Origin: Chloroflexi bacterium 54-19
Lineage (GTDB): Bacteria > Chloroflexota > Chloroflexia > Chloroheliales > Chloroheliaceae
Length of the DNA: 64,000 bases
Assembly: GCA_001898225.1 (NCBI GenBank)
Contig: MKTJ01000066.1
Span: 168,988-232,987, forward strand
Direction of reading: 5' to 3'
Of this stretch, positions 44,780 through 54,823 are shown piece by piece. The position numbers were made by a program, and so were the translations under genes. The notes under the pieces were generated by a model that was given only the letters and a program-made list of their open reading frames with translations, had not been told where the DNA came from and ran no database searches. Numbering within the stretch: the stretch's first letter is position 1; each line of letters opens with the position of its first letter.

Positions 44780-47128
44780 TTACATACCTTTCCAGGCCGA
44801 AAGCAAGCCGTTAAAAACGCCTATAGGAGTAGTCTTATCCCCGATTAGCCTGACCAGGAGCTTGTCAAATTCTATCTGGGAGAGATTAGCTTCATGGGCG
44901 GCGGTATTGCGGAAGTTTTTTACATGAAACAGGTCATCAAGCCAATCGCTAATGGTATACCGGATATATTTGCCGATTGCGTCTTGCCATAGGCCCTGGC
45001 TTTTTACATCGTATTGAACATCAAATTTTTTAAATACTACCCCGCCTAAAGTTTTCTCTTTTTGAGGTGTGGTCCTGAGACTGGTTTTCTGGTAAACAGT
45101 ATTTCTAACCAATTCCTCCAGCACTCCGCTGAATAATAAGGCTGGCCCTGCGTAATTTGTGGCGTTCACAAATTTTATCTGTTCCCGCAGAAAACAGGCC
45201 AGCCGGACGGTATCACGTTGCTTGTCCGTAAGCAGCGGCGTGGTAAAGAAAACAGCCCCGATTTCCTGTTGGAGCCAGGTATCATAATGTTTCAGGTCCG
45301 GCTTGATGAGGTCCCGGTAGCGTTCGACAATCACTTCGACCTGCTCGGTAGCCAGCCTTATAACTTCGGCCTCATCTTTAGCATCAATTGAAGCGGATTG
45401 AATGGCTTTTTGAATATCTTTCAGAGCGACCAGGCGGACCGGCGGTGTAATTTTGTTTGGCGCAGGATTGCTCATAATGTGGCAAAGCCGAGGGTTTTTA
45501 CAGCAATCAGAGGCAACACTGACCATATCCATTCGCCAGGGGGCTACGTGCGGTTTAGGACACAGCACAAGGTCGTCCAGGTTTGTAACCGACCACACCC
45601 GGCCATCCCGCCGGGTCAGGTCCGCGATCTGGGTCATCTGGCGGTGGGCATTAGCGGTCAGGCGGTCGAAGAAAATCGCCCGGCATTTTATTTCCACCGG
45701 CTCCTGCAAATTATCGTGAGCCGTTTCCAGCAGACTTTCAATAACCGCGTCAAACTCCGGGGCTGCGCCCGCTTTTGGACGCAGCCGCCAGAGCTTTATT
45801 TCAAGGTCGGGTTGGATATACTGGGCGCGGTCGGCCAGGGGAGAAATCTGGTAGAGCTGGCCGTTATCATTTTCAAGCGATTTCCTGAGGGTTTCCCCGG
45901 ACTCTTCCTCCCTGTCGCCGGGAAGCAGGCTGGCTTTTATTTTGCCCTCCTGAAAGGCGAAAAGCAGAGCCCCATAACGCTCCCCGGTCAGTTGCAGGTC
46001 GGCTATCATCCGTTTAACCGGGCTGGAGGGCGCTTTCAGGGTGCCACGAGGTTTGTAATACTTGGCGTCCAGGACATAGCCGGGAGCATGCCACAACACC
46101 TTACCAGTTTCATCCTTCACCGTTTGCGGGTTAGCCCGGTGAATATAAAAGTCGGGCCGGACGCCAGGGGCCGATTGCCAGTAGGCCGGGGCGACGGCAA
46201 TTGCCTGGTCGTGTTGCAAACGATATTCGGTTAGCTGGCCCGGTTCGCCCCAGCGGTAACGCAGTTCCATCTGGCCGTAATTGGCTTCCACCAGGTGGCC
46301 CTGGCGGTGCAAATAATCCCCGATTTCGTAAAAAAGCCAGACCTGGTACAAATAATTATCTCGTTGCGGGTCGGCTCCCAGCATAAAAGTATCCTGGCGC
46401 GAGTTTTCCCGGTCGAGCAAGCGCAAATTCTTTAGCCTGGACCGCCATTCCAGCAGGCGGGCATACGCGGGGTTATAGCTATTTTGCAGGTTGGTCTCGA
46501 CCGTTTCTTCCAGTTCTTCCACGGTCCGCTCGGTGTAACCGGCCAGCGTCCGGTTGGCCTGGGGCAGCAGTTCGGCGAATTGCAAGAAGCCGAGTTCCCG
46601 GCGGCAGCGGTCAACGATTTCGTTGAGAGGATGGCGCAATTTGGCGCTGGCATCGCCCAGGGAAAGCCGGTCCAGCAAATCCTGGGTTTGCGCCTGGTAT
46701 TCCAGGAGAGTACAGACCGTCAGCAGGTTTTCCGGGGTCGCGAAATGGCGGTTACGCTGGTTGGTTTGGACCTGGGTGGGCGGCTCATCGGGGAAAGTAG
46801 ACCAGCTGGCGGCGGCGGTCCGTACCCAGTCTATGCGGCCTCGCGCCGGGAGTTCTTCGACCAGGCGGACTTGGGGTGCGGTAAAACTGAGCTTGCGTTT
46901 GATAAGCGGTAGAATTTCCTCGAAAAGTTCTTCGCGCAGGTAATAAAGGACCGCCATCTCGTTATAGGTCTGCATGGCCGGGTGCGCGAATTTCTCAACC
47001 GAGCCGCTTTGCTCGTCAAAAAGGCGCTGGAAATGCCCCTCGAAATTACGCAATAAAAGGTCAACCAGCCGCCCCTGCATCCAGACGAAGGCTTCGTTTT
47101 CCTGGGTTGAAACAGACAATTCTTCCAT
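44780..47128 (-). CDS. DUF2357/McrC-like PD-(D/E)XK nuclease with HEPN-like C-terminus (782 aa)
   Basis: Last gene of the island. The central nuclease core has GVRPDFYIHR with Asp326 and YVLDAKYY with Asp354-Ala-Lys356, i.e. the D-(x27)-DxK pattern of PD-(D/E)XK nucleases; IADLQLTGERYGALLFAF follows as in DUF2357 proteins linked to McrB. The N-terminal 300 residues are helical (VDLLLRNFEGHFQRL). Near the end, Arg740-NTAA-His745 (NFRNTAAHE) fits the HEPN Rx4H RNase motif. It probably cuts DNA, with the McrB-like neighbour as motor. ATG 47128 is taken; a TTG at 47140 is possible. Confidence 0.8.
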   Translation of the reverse strand: MEELSVSTQENEAFVWMQGRLVDLLLRNFEGHFQRLFDEQSGSVEKFAHPAMQTYNEMAVLYYLREELFEEILPLIKRKLSFTAPQVRLVEELPARGRIDWVRTAAASWSTFPDEPPTQVQTNQRNRHFATPENLLTVCTLLEYQAQTQDLLDRLSLGDASAKLRHPLNEIVDRCRRELGFLQFAELLPQANRTLAGYTERTVEELEETVETNLQNSYNPAYARLLEWRSRLKNLRLLDRENSRQDTFMLGADPQRDNYLYQVWLFYEIGDYLHRQGHLVEANYGQMELRYRWGEPGQLTEYRLQHDQAIAVAPAYWQSAPGVRPDFYIHRANPQTVKDETGKVLWHAPGYVLDAKYYKPRGTLKAPSSPVKRMIADLQLTGERYGALLFAFQEGKIKASLLPGDREEESGETLRKSLENDNGQLYQISPLADRAQYIQPDLEIKLWRLRPKAGAAPEFDAVIESLLETAHDNLQEPVEIKCRAIFFDRLTANAHRQMTQIADLTRRDGRVWSVTNLDDLVLCPKPHVAPWRMDMVSVASDCCKNPRLCHIMSNPAPNKITPPVRLVALKDIQKAIQSASIDAKDEAEVIRLATEQVEVIVERYRDLIKPDLKHYDTWLQQEIGAVFFTTPLLTDKQRDTVRLACFLREQIKFVNATNYAGPALLFSGVLEELVRNTVYQKTSLRTTPQKEKTLGGVVFKKFDVQYDVKSQGLWQDAIGKYIRYTISDWLDDLFHVKNFRNTAAHEANLSQIEFDKLLVRLIGDKTTPIGVFNGLLSAWKGM

Positions 47129-47159
47129 TTTGAATTCCAACTATTCCGGTCTTAGCTTC

Positions 47160-50100
47160 TTATATGCCCCTATCGCTATTCAGGTCGCGTAACCGGCGCA
47201 GGAAATAACCGTTCGGCAGGTGCAGCGGCTCGGTGGCCCTGAACAAAGCGACAAGTTGGGCCTCGGTCGGCGGGGTATCGCTTTGCGGGTCTATCGGGCT
47301 GGACCCGTTTTGAAGAATATCGGCTTCTCGCAGGAGACTCACGACCCGGCTGCGCCGGTTCCGGTGGCCCTGCAACTGGGCCTGGACGGCCTTTGCAAAA
47401 CTGGCGGGCTGCCCGGCGTCTTCAAGATAGCTTTCCAGGATGCCCTGTTCTTCCGGGGTCAGCACCTGTAACTGGTCGGCCAGCGAATCGGCCAGGGCCA
47501 CGTCAAGCGCGTCGGACCAATCCATGCCCACCAGCACCCCGGTGAACAAATTTGTCAGCACCGCTACGACCTGGGCCGTGCCCAGCTTTCGGAAAAAGCG
47601 AATAACGGCGAAAATTCGCCTGAAGTCTTCAATCGCTACCGAGGCCGCATCGTTATCGACAAACAATTCCAGCCTGTTTCCGTCGCGGACAAATCCTATT
47701 ACGCCCGGCCAGGAGTAATCGCCCTCGGCATCGAGTTCAATCTGGCCCAGTTTATTTCGATGAAGGTGACCTAAAGCGCCCTGCATCGAAATTACCAGTT
47801 CCTGCTCGTAACGGTCGGGCCGGGGCGGCAGAATATCTATAAAATCGAAGCGGCGTTTCAATGCCTCGCTGATCTGGTTGAGAAAGTGCCGGTCGAACGA
47901 GTTGAGGGTGCCGATAATCCGAAAATCGTCGGGCATACGCAGTTCGGTCACTTCCGAGCCGCGCGCCGGGACCGCCAGGGTGGTGCCGAACTTGCCGCTG
48001 AGCGTGGTAAGCAGACTGCCAAAGGCGGCGTCAATGTGGGCCCGGTTGAACTCGTCGATGACCAGCCAGGCTCCCCGGTAGCGCAGGTCGCTTTCGGTTA
48101 TATAGTCGCGCTGGGGCCGGGCGGTATCCACCGGGAGTTTCTTACCTTCGTCGGTGAACTTGTAATTCTTCAAGACCGTGCCGGTTAAAGCGCCGTAACG
48201 GATGTCATAAGACATTTTGCCATCCCCCTCGCTGCCGCCCAACCGGGGACTGATACCGCCGATGACGTCGCGGACGCTCCAATCTTCGGTGGCGGTAACG
48301 AAAACAGCCCGGTAGCCGTGAATGACTTCGGGGCGGTCCAATACCAGGGGACCGTCCGGGTCGGTGCCGGGGAGGATGGTATGTTTTTCTTCCCGCCAGA
48401 GGATTTCGGGCAGTTTCTCGGCCAGCAGGGTTTTCCCGGTGCCGGGCGGGCCGCTCAAAATGACGTGGTGCCCGGCCAGGAGTGAGCGGTAAATCCGCAA
48501 AACGGTCTGGTCGTCCACCAGCACCTTTTTTTGGAGTTCCCGCAGTTTTTCCGAAAAGTTCTCGACCGGCGACAGCGGCCCAAAACTATCAACCTGGGCT
48601 CCCCAACCTTCCAGGTAAGTCCGGCGCAGGGCGTTCACCAGTTGGTTATAGGCCAGGATGGCCGGGGCATCCCCCGGAATATCGGCCAGGGCATCGGCAT
48701 TGCCCTTCCAGGTGCCTTCCTGCGGGTCATACTCGACCAGGGCCGCCCCGGCGTACCAGCCCAGCAGTTTGTCGTTTTCCCACTTCAATTCGGGGGCGAA
48801 GTTAGCCGCCGGTTGCGCTTCTTTTGAACCATAAAGGCGCGGAATAATCTCACGGGCGGGCAGACTGAAGGTATCGTCGGCTTTCTGGGCCACCAGCAGA
48901 CCCAGGGCCATCAATCTTAAAATGATATATTCTTTGAAATCGTCACCTTCGCTGGTGGCGTAAGGCTGCAACTCGTAGCGCGAAGTGGCCGGGTTGTACC
49001 GGAGTAGGCGCAACTGGCGCAAGCCCATCACAAAACTTTCGGGGTTCGTTTCGGCATTGACCCCACCGGCCAACTGGTATATTTCCTCCGCCGTGTAACT
49101 CCGGCCCATTTGCAGGGTATCCACGAACTCCCAATACTCGCGTAAAGTCTCGAAACCGTCGGGCAGGGCCGGTTCCAGGCTGCGCGTGACCAGGTCCCAG
49201 CGGTTCTGGCCTACCGACATAAAGCGGTCGCCATCGAGTAAAAGGGTGTTTGCCAGGTCGGTCGCCTTGGGCGGCTGGTTAACCAGGCCCTGTTTGACCA
49301 TGCGGTCGGCTATTTCGGCCAGGGGCAGGGAGCCGTTCGCCTCAAAAAGGACGGCGTAAGCGGCATCGCCCAGGTTCATTTCCTCCCCGGCGGCTTTTTT
49401 GGCTTCTTCAATAATTATTTTGAAATCGGTATCGCTGATTTTCCGTATGGAACGCTGCCAGAAAGTTTTTCTTAAATCGCGGTCGAGCCAGTCGAGTTTT
49501 TCGACGAGGTCGGAGGCGTTCCCCTGGATATAGAGCGGGACCGGGAACTCGTGATGTTCCAGGCGCGCCACGATATGGGTGACCCCTTCTTCAACCATTG
49601 GTTCCCAGTCCCTGACCCTGGCCCAGGCGGTAAAGGCTTTATGAGGCCGCCCGGTCAGGGGATGGTTGCCGGGCAGGTAGATTATGGCCGAGACCGCCGG
49701 GCCGCCCGCTTTTTGCGCCTGCAAAGCTTCCGCGAGGTCTTTCTTGCCGCCCGTCCCACCCAGGTTAAAGGTGTAAGTCTCGCCGTAGCGCTGCAATTCG
49801 TCCTCGTGCTGGTGCATCAGGACGAAACACGGTCCCTCCACCTGGCTCGGCCACAAATCATTTGAGTTGTCCAAAGTTATTACCTCAAATCCTAAATTGG
49901 TCAGGTTACGGCGCGCCACATTGGTGGTGTAATCCTGGTCTCCGCCCACCGCCCGGTTGAAAATCAGGCGTGGCGGATAAAGTTGACCCTTATAACGGAT
50001 GGCGTATTTGTAACGCCCGCCTGTGACCCGTGACGAGTTTTCCCAATCGAACCATCCATTTGGGCCGCTGTCGGCACGGTCTTGCCAATCGAACATCTCC

Positions 50101-50678
50101 ATTTCGGCCAGGATTTTTTCGCGGGTTAAACTTGAGATTTTCAGTGATTTTTGCAGACTTTCTTCAATTTGAATAATAGCCTGTTTTAAAAAGGTATAGT
50201 CCTGGTTATTACCAACCCAAAATGTATAAAACTTCTTTGTGGATGATTGCATACCTTTTGGACCAAGTTTGAAATCACTTTCAGCAGACAGATTCCGTTG
50301 TAAAAAAGGTATTAAATCTTCTTTTGGATGGAGGTCAAGGTAAAAATAGGCAGGGTTTTCAATATTGTATAGGGATTTAACAACTAAATGTTTATCCAAC
50401 CAGACATCTAAACTTTGAGTTCCTAGCACAAAGTCAACTTTATCCTTAAATGTATCCTTAATCCATTCAGGAAAGTCATAAATTAGATGACGTACAAAAA
50501 CATTGTTGGTTTTAACTAATGGAATGGTTTCAGTTTGCCATTGTTTAAGAGCAGTTGCCTTGTCAATATTATTTTTGTTATTTAAGGCGCCTGTGCTATT
50601 CTCCAAAGCCCCTTCCAGCCGTTCTTCAAGGGTCTTGCCGCTGGTCCACTCCACATCGTCGTTCAGGTCATCGGACAT
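47160..50678 (-). CDS. McrB-like AAA+ ATPase with large N-terminal recognition region (1172 aa)
   Basis: The motor of a McrBC-type restriction module. The AAA+ core starts at Walker A GPPGTGKT (743-750), then ITESDLRYRGAWLVIDEFNR (Walker B) and the McrB sensor GTLNSFDRHFLNQ with arginine finger ALKRRFDF. The first ~740 residues are extra: an AT-rich segment (residues ~30-190), a segment resembling ScoMcrA-type heads (AIRYKGQLYPPRLIFNRA, ~220-240) and a HARE-type winged helix (AVLFEANGSLPLAEIADRMV and LLLDGDRFMSVGQNRWDLV). Nucleotide is probably GTP or ATP. ATG 50678 has AGGAG; the frame extends to 50714 without a site. Confidence 0.85.
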   Translation of the reverse strand: MSDDLNDDVEWTSGKTLEERLEGALENSTGALNNKNNIDKATALKQWQTETIPLVKTNNVFVRHLIYDFPEWIKDTFKDKVDFVLGTQSLDVWLDKHLVVKSLYNIENPAYFYLDLHPKEDLIPFLQRNLSAESDFKLGPKGMQSSTKKFYTFWVGNNQDYTFLKQAIIQIEESLQKSLKISSLTREKILAEMEMFDWQDRADSGPNGWFDWENSSRVTGGRYKYAIRYKGQLYPPRLIFNRAVGGDQDYTTNVARRNLTNLGFEVITLDNSNDLWPSQVEGPCFVLMHQHEDELQRYGETYTFNLGGTGGKKDLAEALQAQKAGGPAVSAIIYLPGNHPLTGRPHKAFTAWARVRDWEPMVEEGVTHIVARLEHHEFPVPLYIQGNASDLVEKLDWLDRDLRKTFWQRSIRKISDTDFKIIIEEAKKAAGEEMNLGDAAYAVLFEANGSLPLAEIADRMVKQGLVNQPPKATDLANTLLLDGDRFMSVGQNRWDLVTRSLEPALPDGFETLREYWEFVDTLQMGRSYTAEEIYQLAGGVNAETNPESFVMGLRQLRLLRYNPATSRYELQPYATSEGDDFKEYIILRLMALGLLVAQKADDTFSLPAREIIPRLYGSKEAQPAANFAPELKWENDKLLGWYAGAALVEYDPQEGTWKGNADALADIPGDAPAILAYNQLVNALRRTYLEGWGAQVDSFGPLSPVENFSEKLRELQKKVLVDDQTVLRIYRSLLAGHHVILSGPPGTGKTLLAEKLPEILWREEKHTILPGTDPDGPLVLDRPEVIHGYRAVFVTATEDWSVRDVIGGISPRLGGSEGDGKMSYDIRYGALTGTVLKNYKFTDEGKKLPVDTARPQRDYITESDLRYRGAWLVIDEFNRAHIDAAFGSLLTTLSGKFGTTLAVPARGSEVTELRMPDDFRIIGTLNSFDRHFLNQISEALKRRFDFIDILPPRPDRYEQELVISMQGALGHLHRNKLGQIELDAEGDYSWPGVIGFVRDGNRLELFVDNDAASVAIEDFRRIFAVIRFFRKLGTAQVVAVLTNLFTGVLVGMDWSDALDVALADSLADQLQVLTPEEQGILESYLEDAGQPASFAKAVQAQLQGHRNRRSRVVSLLREADILQNGSSPIDPQSDTPPTEAQLVALFRATEPLHLPNGYFLRRLRDLNSDRGI

Positions 50679-50727
50679 TGTTTTTACTCCTGTTTGTAAG
50701 CCACAAATCCACACTAAAATTCAGGTC

Positions 50728-53700
50728 TTAAACCACCAGCGCGTCCCACTTTTCCAGCACCAGACGCCGGGTCCGGTACTCGCCGTACTGCCGGGTTTCC
50801 TTCTCCTTGAGGACGCGGAAGGTTTCGCCGGGGAAGTCGGGACCGTAGACATCCTGGGGGTCGAGGATGTAGCGCAGTTCGTCCCTGGTCAGGCCGTAGA
50901 GCCGGGCGATTTTGGCGTCGAGTTCGGCCCGGATGTTGGCGCGGCGTTCCTCGTGCCAGATGAAAGGCGGGGGCGGTTCGTCCGAGGCCAGGGTAGCGGG
51001 CAGGTTCCCCCGGAGTTTTGCTAAATACTCGTTGTGTTCGCGATATTCCAGGCCGCTTGCCCGGTAACATTCCTCCCAGCGTTTTACCACCCGCTCCCGC
51101 ATAGCCCTATCCAATTCGGACCACACGTCCGCCCCGAACGGCTGCATGTCCCAGGCCGTGTAAACCAGTTCCAGCACCCGTTCACTGATGTAGTTTTGGT
51201 ATATTTGGTTAAAAGAAGTTGGTGATAAGATAGGAAGTTGACGAAAGTAATTAAATGTTAAATGCATTCCTCCTATTTTTTGTTTTGCGATATAGTCTAG
51301 TACTAAACTGTTCAAACAAGTGAGAAAACAGCAAATTAGCTGTGATCTAAAATTTTCTATAAATACTAAGGGCGCAGTATTTCCCAAACCTGCGATGGGT
51401 ACAATCGAAGCAATTACTGTTCTTGCTAAACCACTACTTGTAACATCACGAAATCCGATTAACCAACTTCTCTTTGTAAAAGAATTCAATTTCTTATTAA
51501 CTTCACTTGCCTCAATATAATAACTGGGCTTAATTTTATAGGTAGGATTTTGATGGTTTTCGATATTTACTTCTGGTAGCATATGTGACCGCTCTTGTTC
51601 ATTCAATGTCTCATAAGAAGCAAATCTATGGTCAAACTGGTAAAACATTTTACCCTCATATAAGGGTAAATGTTCTTTGAGATTCTTTTTCCTGAAAAGA
51701 TCACTATCATTAGCCATATGAAAAAGTGAGGTAAATTTTATTTGCCACAAATTTGTATCTTTTTTTTCATCAATCAGTATTGGGACCAATTTATAAATTT
51801 TTTTCGTTATATCAGCATCTGCTTTAGTACGGAAAATAGGACATGTTCCAGTGTTAGGATTCAATAAATTAATATCATCTCGATTTAATTCGAAATGTCT
51901 CTCTTGCTGTTGAGCTTGTGTGAAGTTAAAACATAAAAAAGTAAAATCATTTTTCTCTATTTTCTTTTGAGAACCCGTGGTAATTAAAATACAAAATTTA
52001 AAATTGTGTAAAACATCAGGGAAGATTCTCTCCTCATTGATAAACCCCAATAATTTCACAAGGTTTTTGTTGATTATTAAGTCACTAAAAAAATATTTAG
52101 TCGTTTCGTCTGTAGCAATGCCAGTTGGGGAAATTATTCCGGAATAACCTTTAGAATTAAGCAAAATACGATATTGTTCAGCAAAGAGGGCGTAGGTATT
52201 TACGTCACCGACAGCGGTCAGGGGATAGCGTTTCGAGGCCCGCACGAAACGGCTTTCGGCCTCGGCCTGGTGCTTGGCTGTCTCGAACTTCTGGATGCGT
52301 TCCCGTTTGAAAGCGTCCTTGTGGTGCCGCCATTCCTCAATCCGGCGGGTCCGTTCGGCCTTGTTGGGCGCTTCCAGGATGTAGGGCGTATCTACGAAAT
52401 GTTCTTCCTCTTGCAGCTTGATCCGTTCCCAGGGGGGGTTGCCCAGCACCACGTCAAAGCCGCCGCTTTCTTTGAAAATGTGCGGGAATTCCAGTTCCCA
52501 GTGGAAAAAGCCGTTCTCCGCAGCCAGCCCGTTTGCCCGGCCTATCAACTCGGCCTGGGTCGCGTTCCGGGGCGACCGCTCATATTCGCGTAAAATACGG
52601 GTGGTCGGCAGTTCGGGATAGCGCTCCCCGGTTTTGGCGAAGGGGAGGAAGAAGGCCGCCGTCCACAGGTTAAAGAGGGTCTTGCGGTCGTACTCCTGGA
52701 CCTGCAAGCGCGAGAAACTGGCCGCTTTGGCCCGCACCTCGCCCACGGTCAGGTCGGGCGCGTCGTCCAACTCCCGGAAAAGGACCGCCAGTTTGTCGAG
52801 CGGGTCCGCCGGGGCCACCTCGAAAAGAGAAGGCTGGGAAAAGGCCACGCCCTTGACCACGCCCGACTGTTTGTCCCGTTCCTCTTTATTGCGTTTTTTG
52901 AAGGCCGAGGCCACGGCGCGGTCGTCGCCTGTGACCGGGTTGTAGGCTTCGTCGGGTATCCCGGTTTCGACCAGGTGGCTCCACGCCCCCACCAGCGAGT
53001 TGCCCCACCGGATATGGCTGTCGAGGAAGGAGAGGGGCAGCCCCGCGCTGTGTCCCTCCAGCCAGAGGGCAAGTTTACATAAATCTACCGCCAGAGGGTT
53101 ATAGTCCACCCCGTAAATGCACCTGGCGATAACCAGGCGGATACTGCGCCGGAAATTTTCGGGCGAAGGCTGGTCCTCGCCGTACCTGACACGGGCCAGT
53201 TCCGTACCCAGGCGGCGGGCGGCAGCGAGCAGGAAGTGGCCCGAACCGCAGGCCGGGTCGCACACTTTGATGGAGAGAATCGCGGCGGCTCGCGCTTTGC
53301 TGTCGCGCCCGGCTTTTTCCAGGCGGTCCTGCAAGACCGGCTCAAGCGCGCTCTTGATAAGCTCCTGGACCAGTTCGGTGCGAGTATAGTACGACCCGGT
53401 CGTCTTGCGTTCCGTCCCGCTGACCAGCCGGAAAGAGGTCGCAGCGTAGCCGCCGGGCCGGGGCGACACATCTATCACCGGGCGGAAATCGAGTAGCGAT
53501 TCGTAGACGCTGCCGAGTTCTTCCACGTTCAGGGCCGCGTAATTCACCCGGCGCAGCGTTTTGGTGGCCGGGTCGGTGTAGAGGGAAAGCGCCCGAATAG
53601 CTTTGAGCAGGACGCTGTTGTAAAGGTGGGTATCCTGCAAGTTTTTGATAGCTTCCGGCCCGAACAGGTCGCCGTCAAGCGGGGAAATGCCGAGCAGGGT

Positions 53701-54807
53701 CGCGCCCGTATCGTCTTCCAAAAGCCGGAAAGTGGTTAGCAAGCCCTGCCACAGGTCGGAGTAACTGCCCCGCCCGACGGCAGGTTGTTCGGTCATGCGG
53801 CGCAGGCGGGTTACGCTGTAGAAATCGTTGTAGACCGCCGACTGCCGCGCCAGGGAGGTGGTCCCGGTCTCGTCGCTTTCCAGGTCCGAGACAAGGTTGG
53901 CAATCAGGTGGCGTTCCTCCCCGACCATGAGGAAAAGGAGCCGGTAGACCAGCCGGAGCAGTTCCCTGTAATAGTCGATTGCCGAAAGTTGCCCCTCCTC
54001 CAGGGCTTTCTTAAGGCGCGTATTTCGCGGGTGGTCTAAAAAGCCGTTGCCGAGTTTTTCAAGAGCTTCTTGCACCCCGTCGCGTAGGCCGTCCCGGACC
54101 CGCCCACCCTCGTCGTTGGCCTGCTGGTGATACTGTTCCAGCAAGCACCTGGAAACATCGGACATTCCTTCCGGCAGGCGGGTGCGGTGGAGCAAGCGGT
54201 AAAGCAGGGCAAACTCGGTATACTTCTCGCCTTCGAGCATCGCCCGCAAATCGAATTCGAGATAGGTCGGGCGGGTGGTCAGGGACGAATCGCGCAGCAG
54301 CCGCAGGCGTTCGCCGTTCGTGACAATCCCCCAGAGGTGTTCGGTCGAGTTGAGATATTCCTGCAAGAGGGCGTGCGGAGAGAGGCGCGGGCGGCCCGTG
54401 GCCGGGCGTTTATCCAGCGGCAACCGGCAGCCCACGACCACGACCGGCGGGCCGGACTGGTCTTTCCCGGCCCGGTGGGAAATCTCAAAGGTGCGGCCAT
54501 CCACGATTTCGGCCTGGGGCATGTAGGTCAGGGTATAGCCGAGCGATTCCAGCAGCGGGGTAATCCAGTGTTCCCTGGTCTCGCTGGTGGCGGTAGCGTT
54601 ATCCGGCAGGCGGCGCAGATAACGCTGGAAAGCCTGCCAGAAAGCCCGCGCGTCAGCCCAGGCCGTTTCAATCTCGTCGGTAATCCGGGTATTCCCGGTC
54701 AGGCCAAAGTCCGCCGGACGCTGCCCCGGCAACTCGCCCTCGGCCAATCTTTCGAGCAAATCGGTCGGGATTAAATTCCCCTCGGAGACAATCGTGGTAA
54801 AAGCCAT
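50728..54807 (-). CDS. Eco57I-type N6-adenine DNA methyltransferase, DrmMI-like (1359 aa)
   Basis: A gamma-class adenine methyltransferase. The SAM-binding motif I is CDPACGSGHFLLAAA (Asp517-Phe525) and the catalytic motif is GNPPWE (Asn790-Trp793). The N-terminal ~230 residues look nuclease-related (SPHALLQEYLNSTEHLW, GIVTNGERLRLLR), but the catalytic Lys is missing (VVVVGCRLPLDK), so cutting is unlikely. Residues ~873-1205 (51190-52190) are encoded by AT-rich DNA and hold the likely target-recognition region; the C-terminal ~150 residues revert to normal. It probably modifies host DNA to protect it, as in DISARM and BREX. Gene gaps are 35-49 bases. Confidence 0.85.
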   Translation of the reverse strand: MAFTTIVSEGNLIPTDLLERLAEGELPGQRPADFGLTGNTRITDEIETAWADARAFWQAFQRYLRRLPDNATATSETREHWITPLLESLGYTLTYMPQAEIVDGRTFEISHRAGKDQSGPPVVVVGCRLPLDKRPATGRPRLSPHALLQEYLNSTEHLWGIVTNGERLRLLRDSSLTTRPTYLEFDLRAMLEGEKYTEFALLYRLLHRTRLPEGMSDVSRCLLEQYHQQANDEGGRVRDGLRDGVQEALEKLGNGFLDHPRNTRLKKALEEGQLSAIDYYRELLRLVYRLLFLMVGEERHLIANLVSDLESDETGTTSLARQSAVYNDFYSVTRLRRMTEQPAVGRGSYSDLWQGLLTTFRLLEDDTGATLLGISPLDGDLFGPEAIKNLQDTHLYNSVLLKAIRALSLYTDPATKTLRRVNYAALNVEELGSVYESLLDFRPVIDVSPRPGGYAATSFRLVSGTERKTTGSYYTRTELVQELIKSALEPVLQDRLEKAGRDSKARAAAILSIKVCDPACGSGHFLLAAARRLGTELARVRYGEDQPSPENFRRSIRLVIARCIYGVDYNPLAVDLCKLALWLEGHSAGLPLSFLDSHIRWGNSLVGAWSHLVETGIPDEAYNPVTGDDRAVASAFKKRNKEERDKQSGVVKGVAFSQPSLFEVAPADPLDKLAVLFRELDDAPDLTVGEVRAKAASFSRLQVQEYDRKTLFNLWTAAFFLPFAKTGERYPELPTTRILREYERSPRNATQAELIGRANGLAAENGFFHWELEFPHIFKESGGFDVVLGNPPWERIKLQEEEHFVDTPYILEAPNKAERTRRIEEWRHHKDAFKRERIQKFETAKHQAEAESRFVRASKRYPLTAVGDVNTYALFAEQYRILLNSKGYSGIISPTGIATDETTKYFFSDLIINKNLVKLLGFINEERIFPDVLHNFKFCILITTGSQKKIEKNDFTFLCFNFTQAQQQERHFELNRDDINLLNPNTGTCPIFRTKADADITKKIYKLVPILIDEKKDTNLWQIKFTSLFHMANDSDLFRKKNLKEHLPLYEGKMFYQFDHRFASYETLNEQERSHMLPEVNIENHQNPTYKIKPSYYIEASEVNKKLNSFTKRSWLIGFRDVTSSGLARTVIASIVPIAGLGNTAPLVFIENFRSQLICCFLTCLNSLVLDYIAKQKIGGMHLTFNYFRQLPILSPTSFNQIYQNYISERVLELVYTAWDMQPFGADVWSELDRAMRERVVKRWEECYRASGLEYREHNEYLAKLRGNLPATLASDEPPPPFIWHEERRANIRAELDAKIARLYGLTRDELRYILDPQDVYGPDFPGETFRVLKEKETRQYGEYRTRRLVLEKWDALVV

Positions 54808-54823
54808 AAGAATCCTTTTATAG

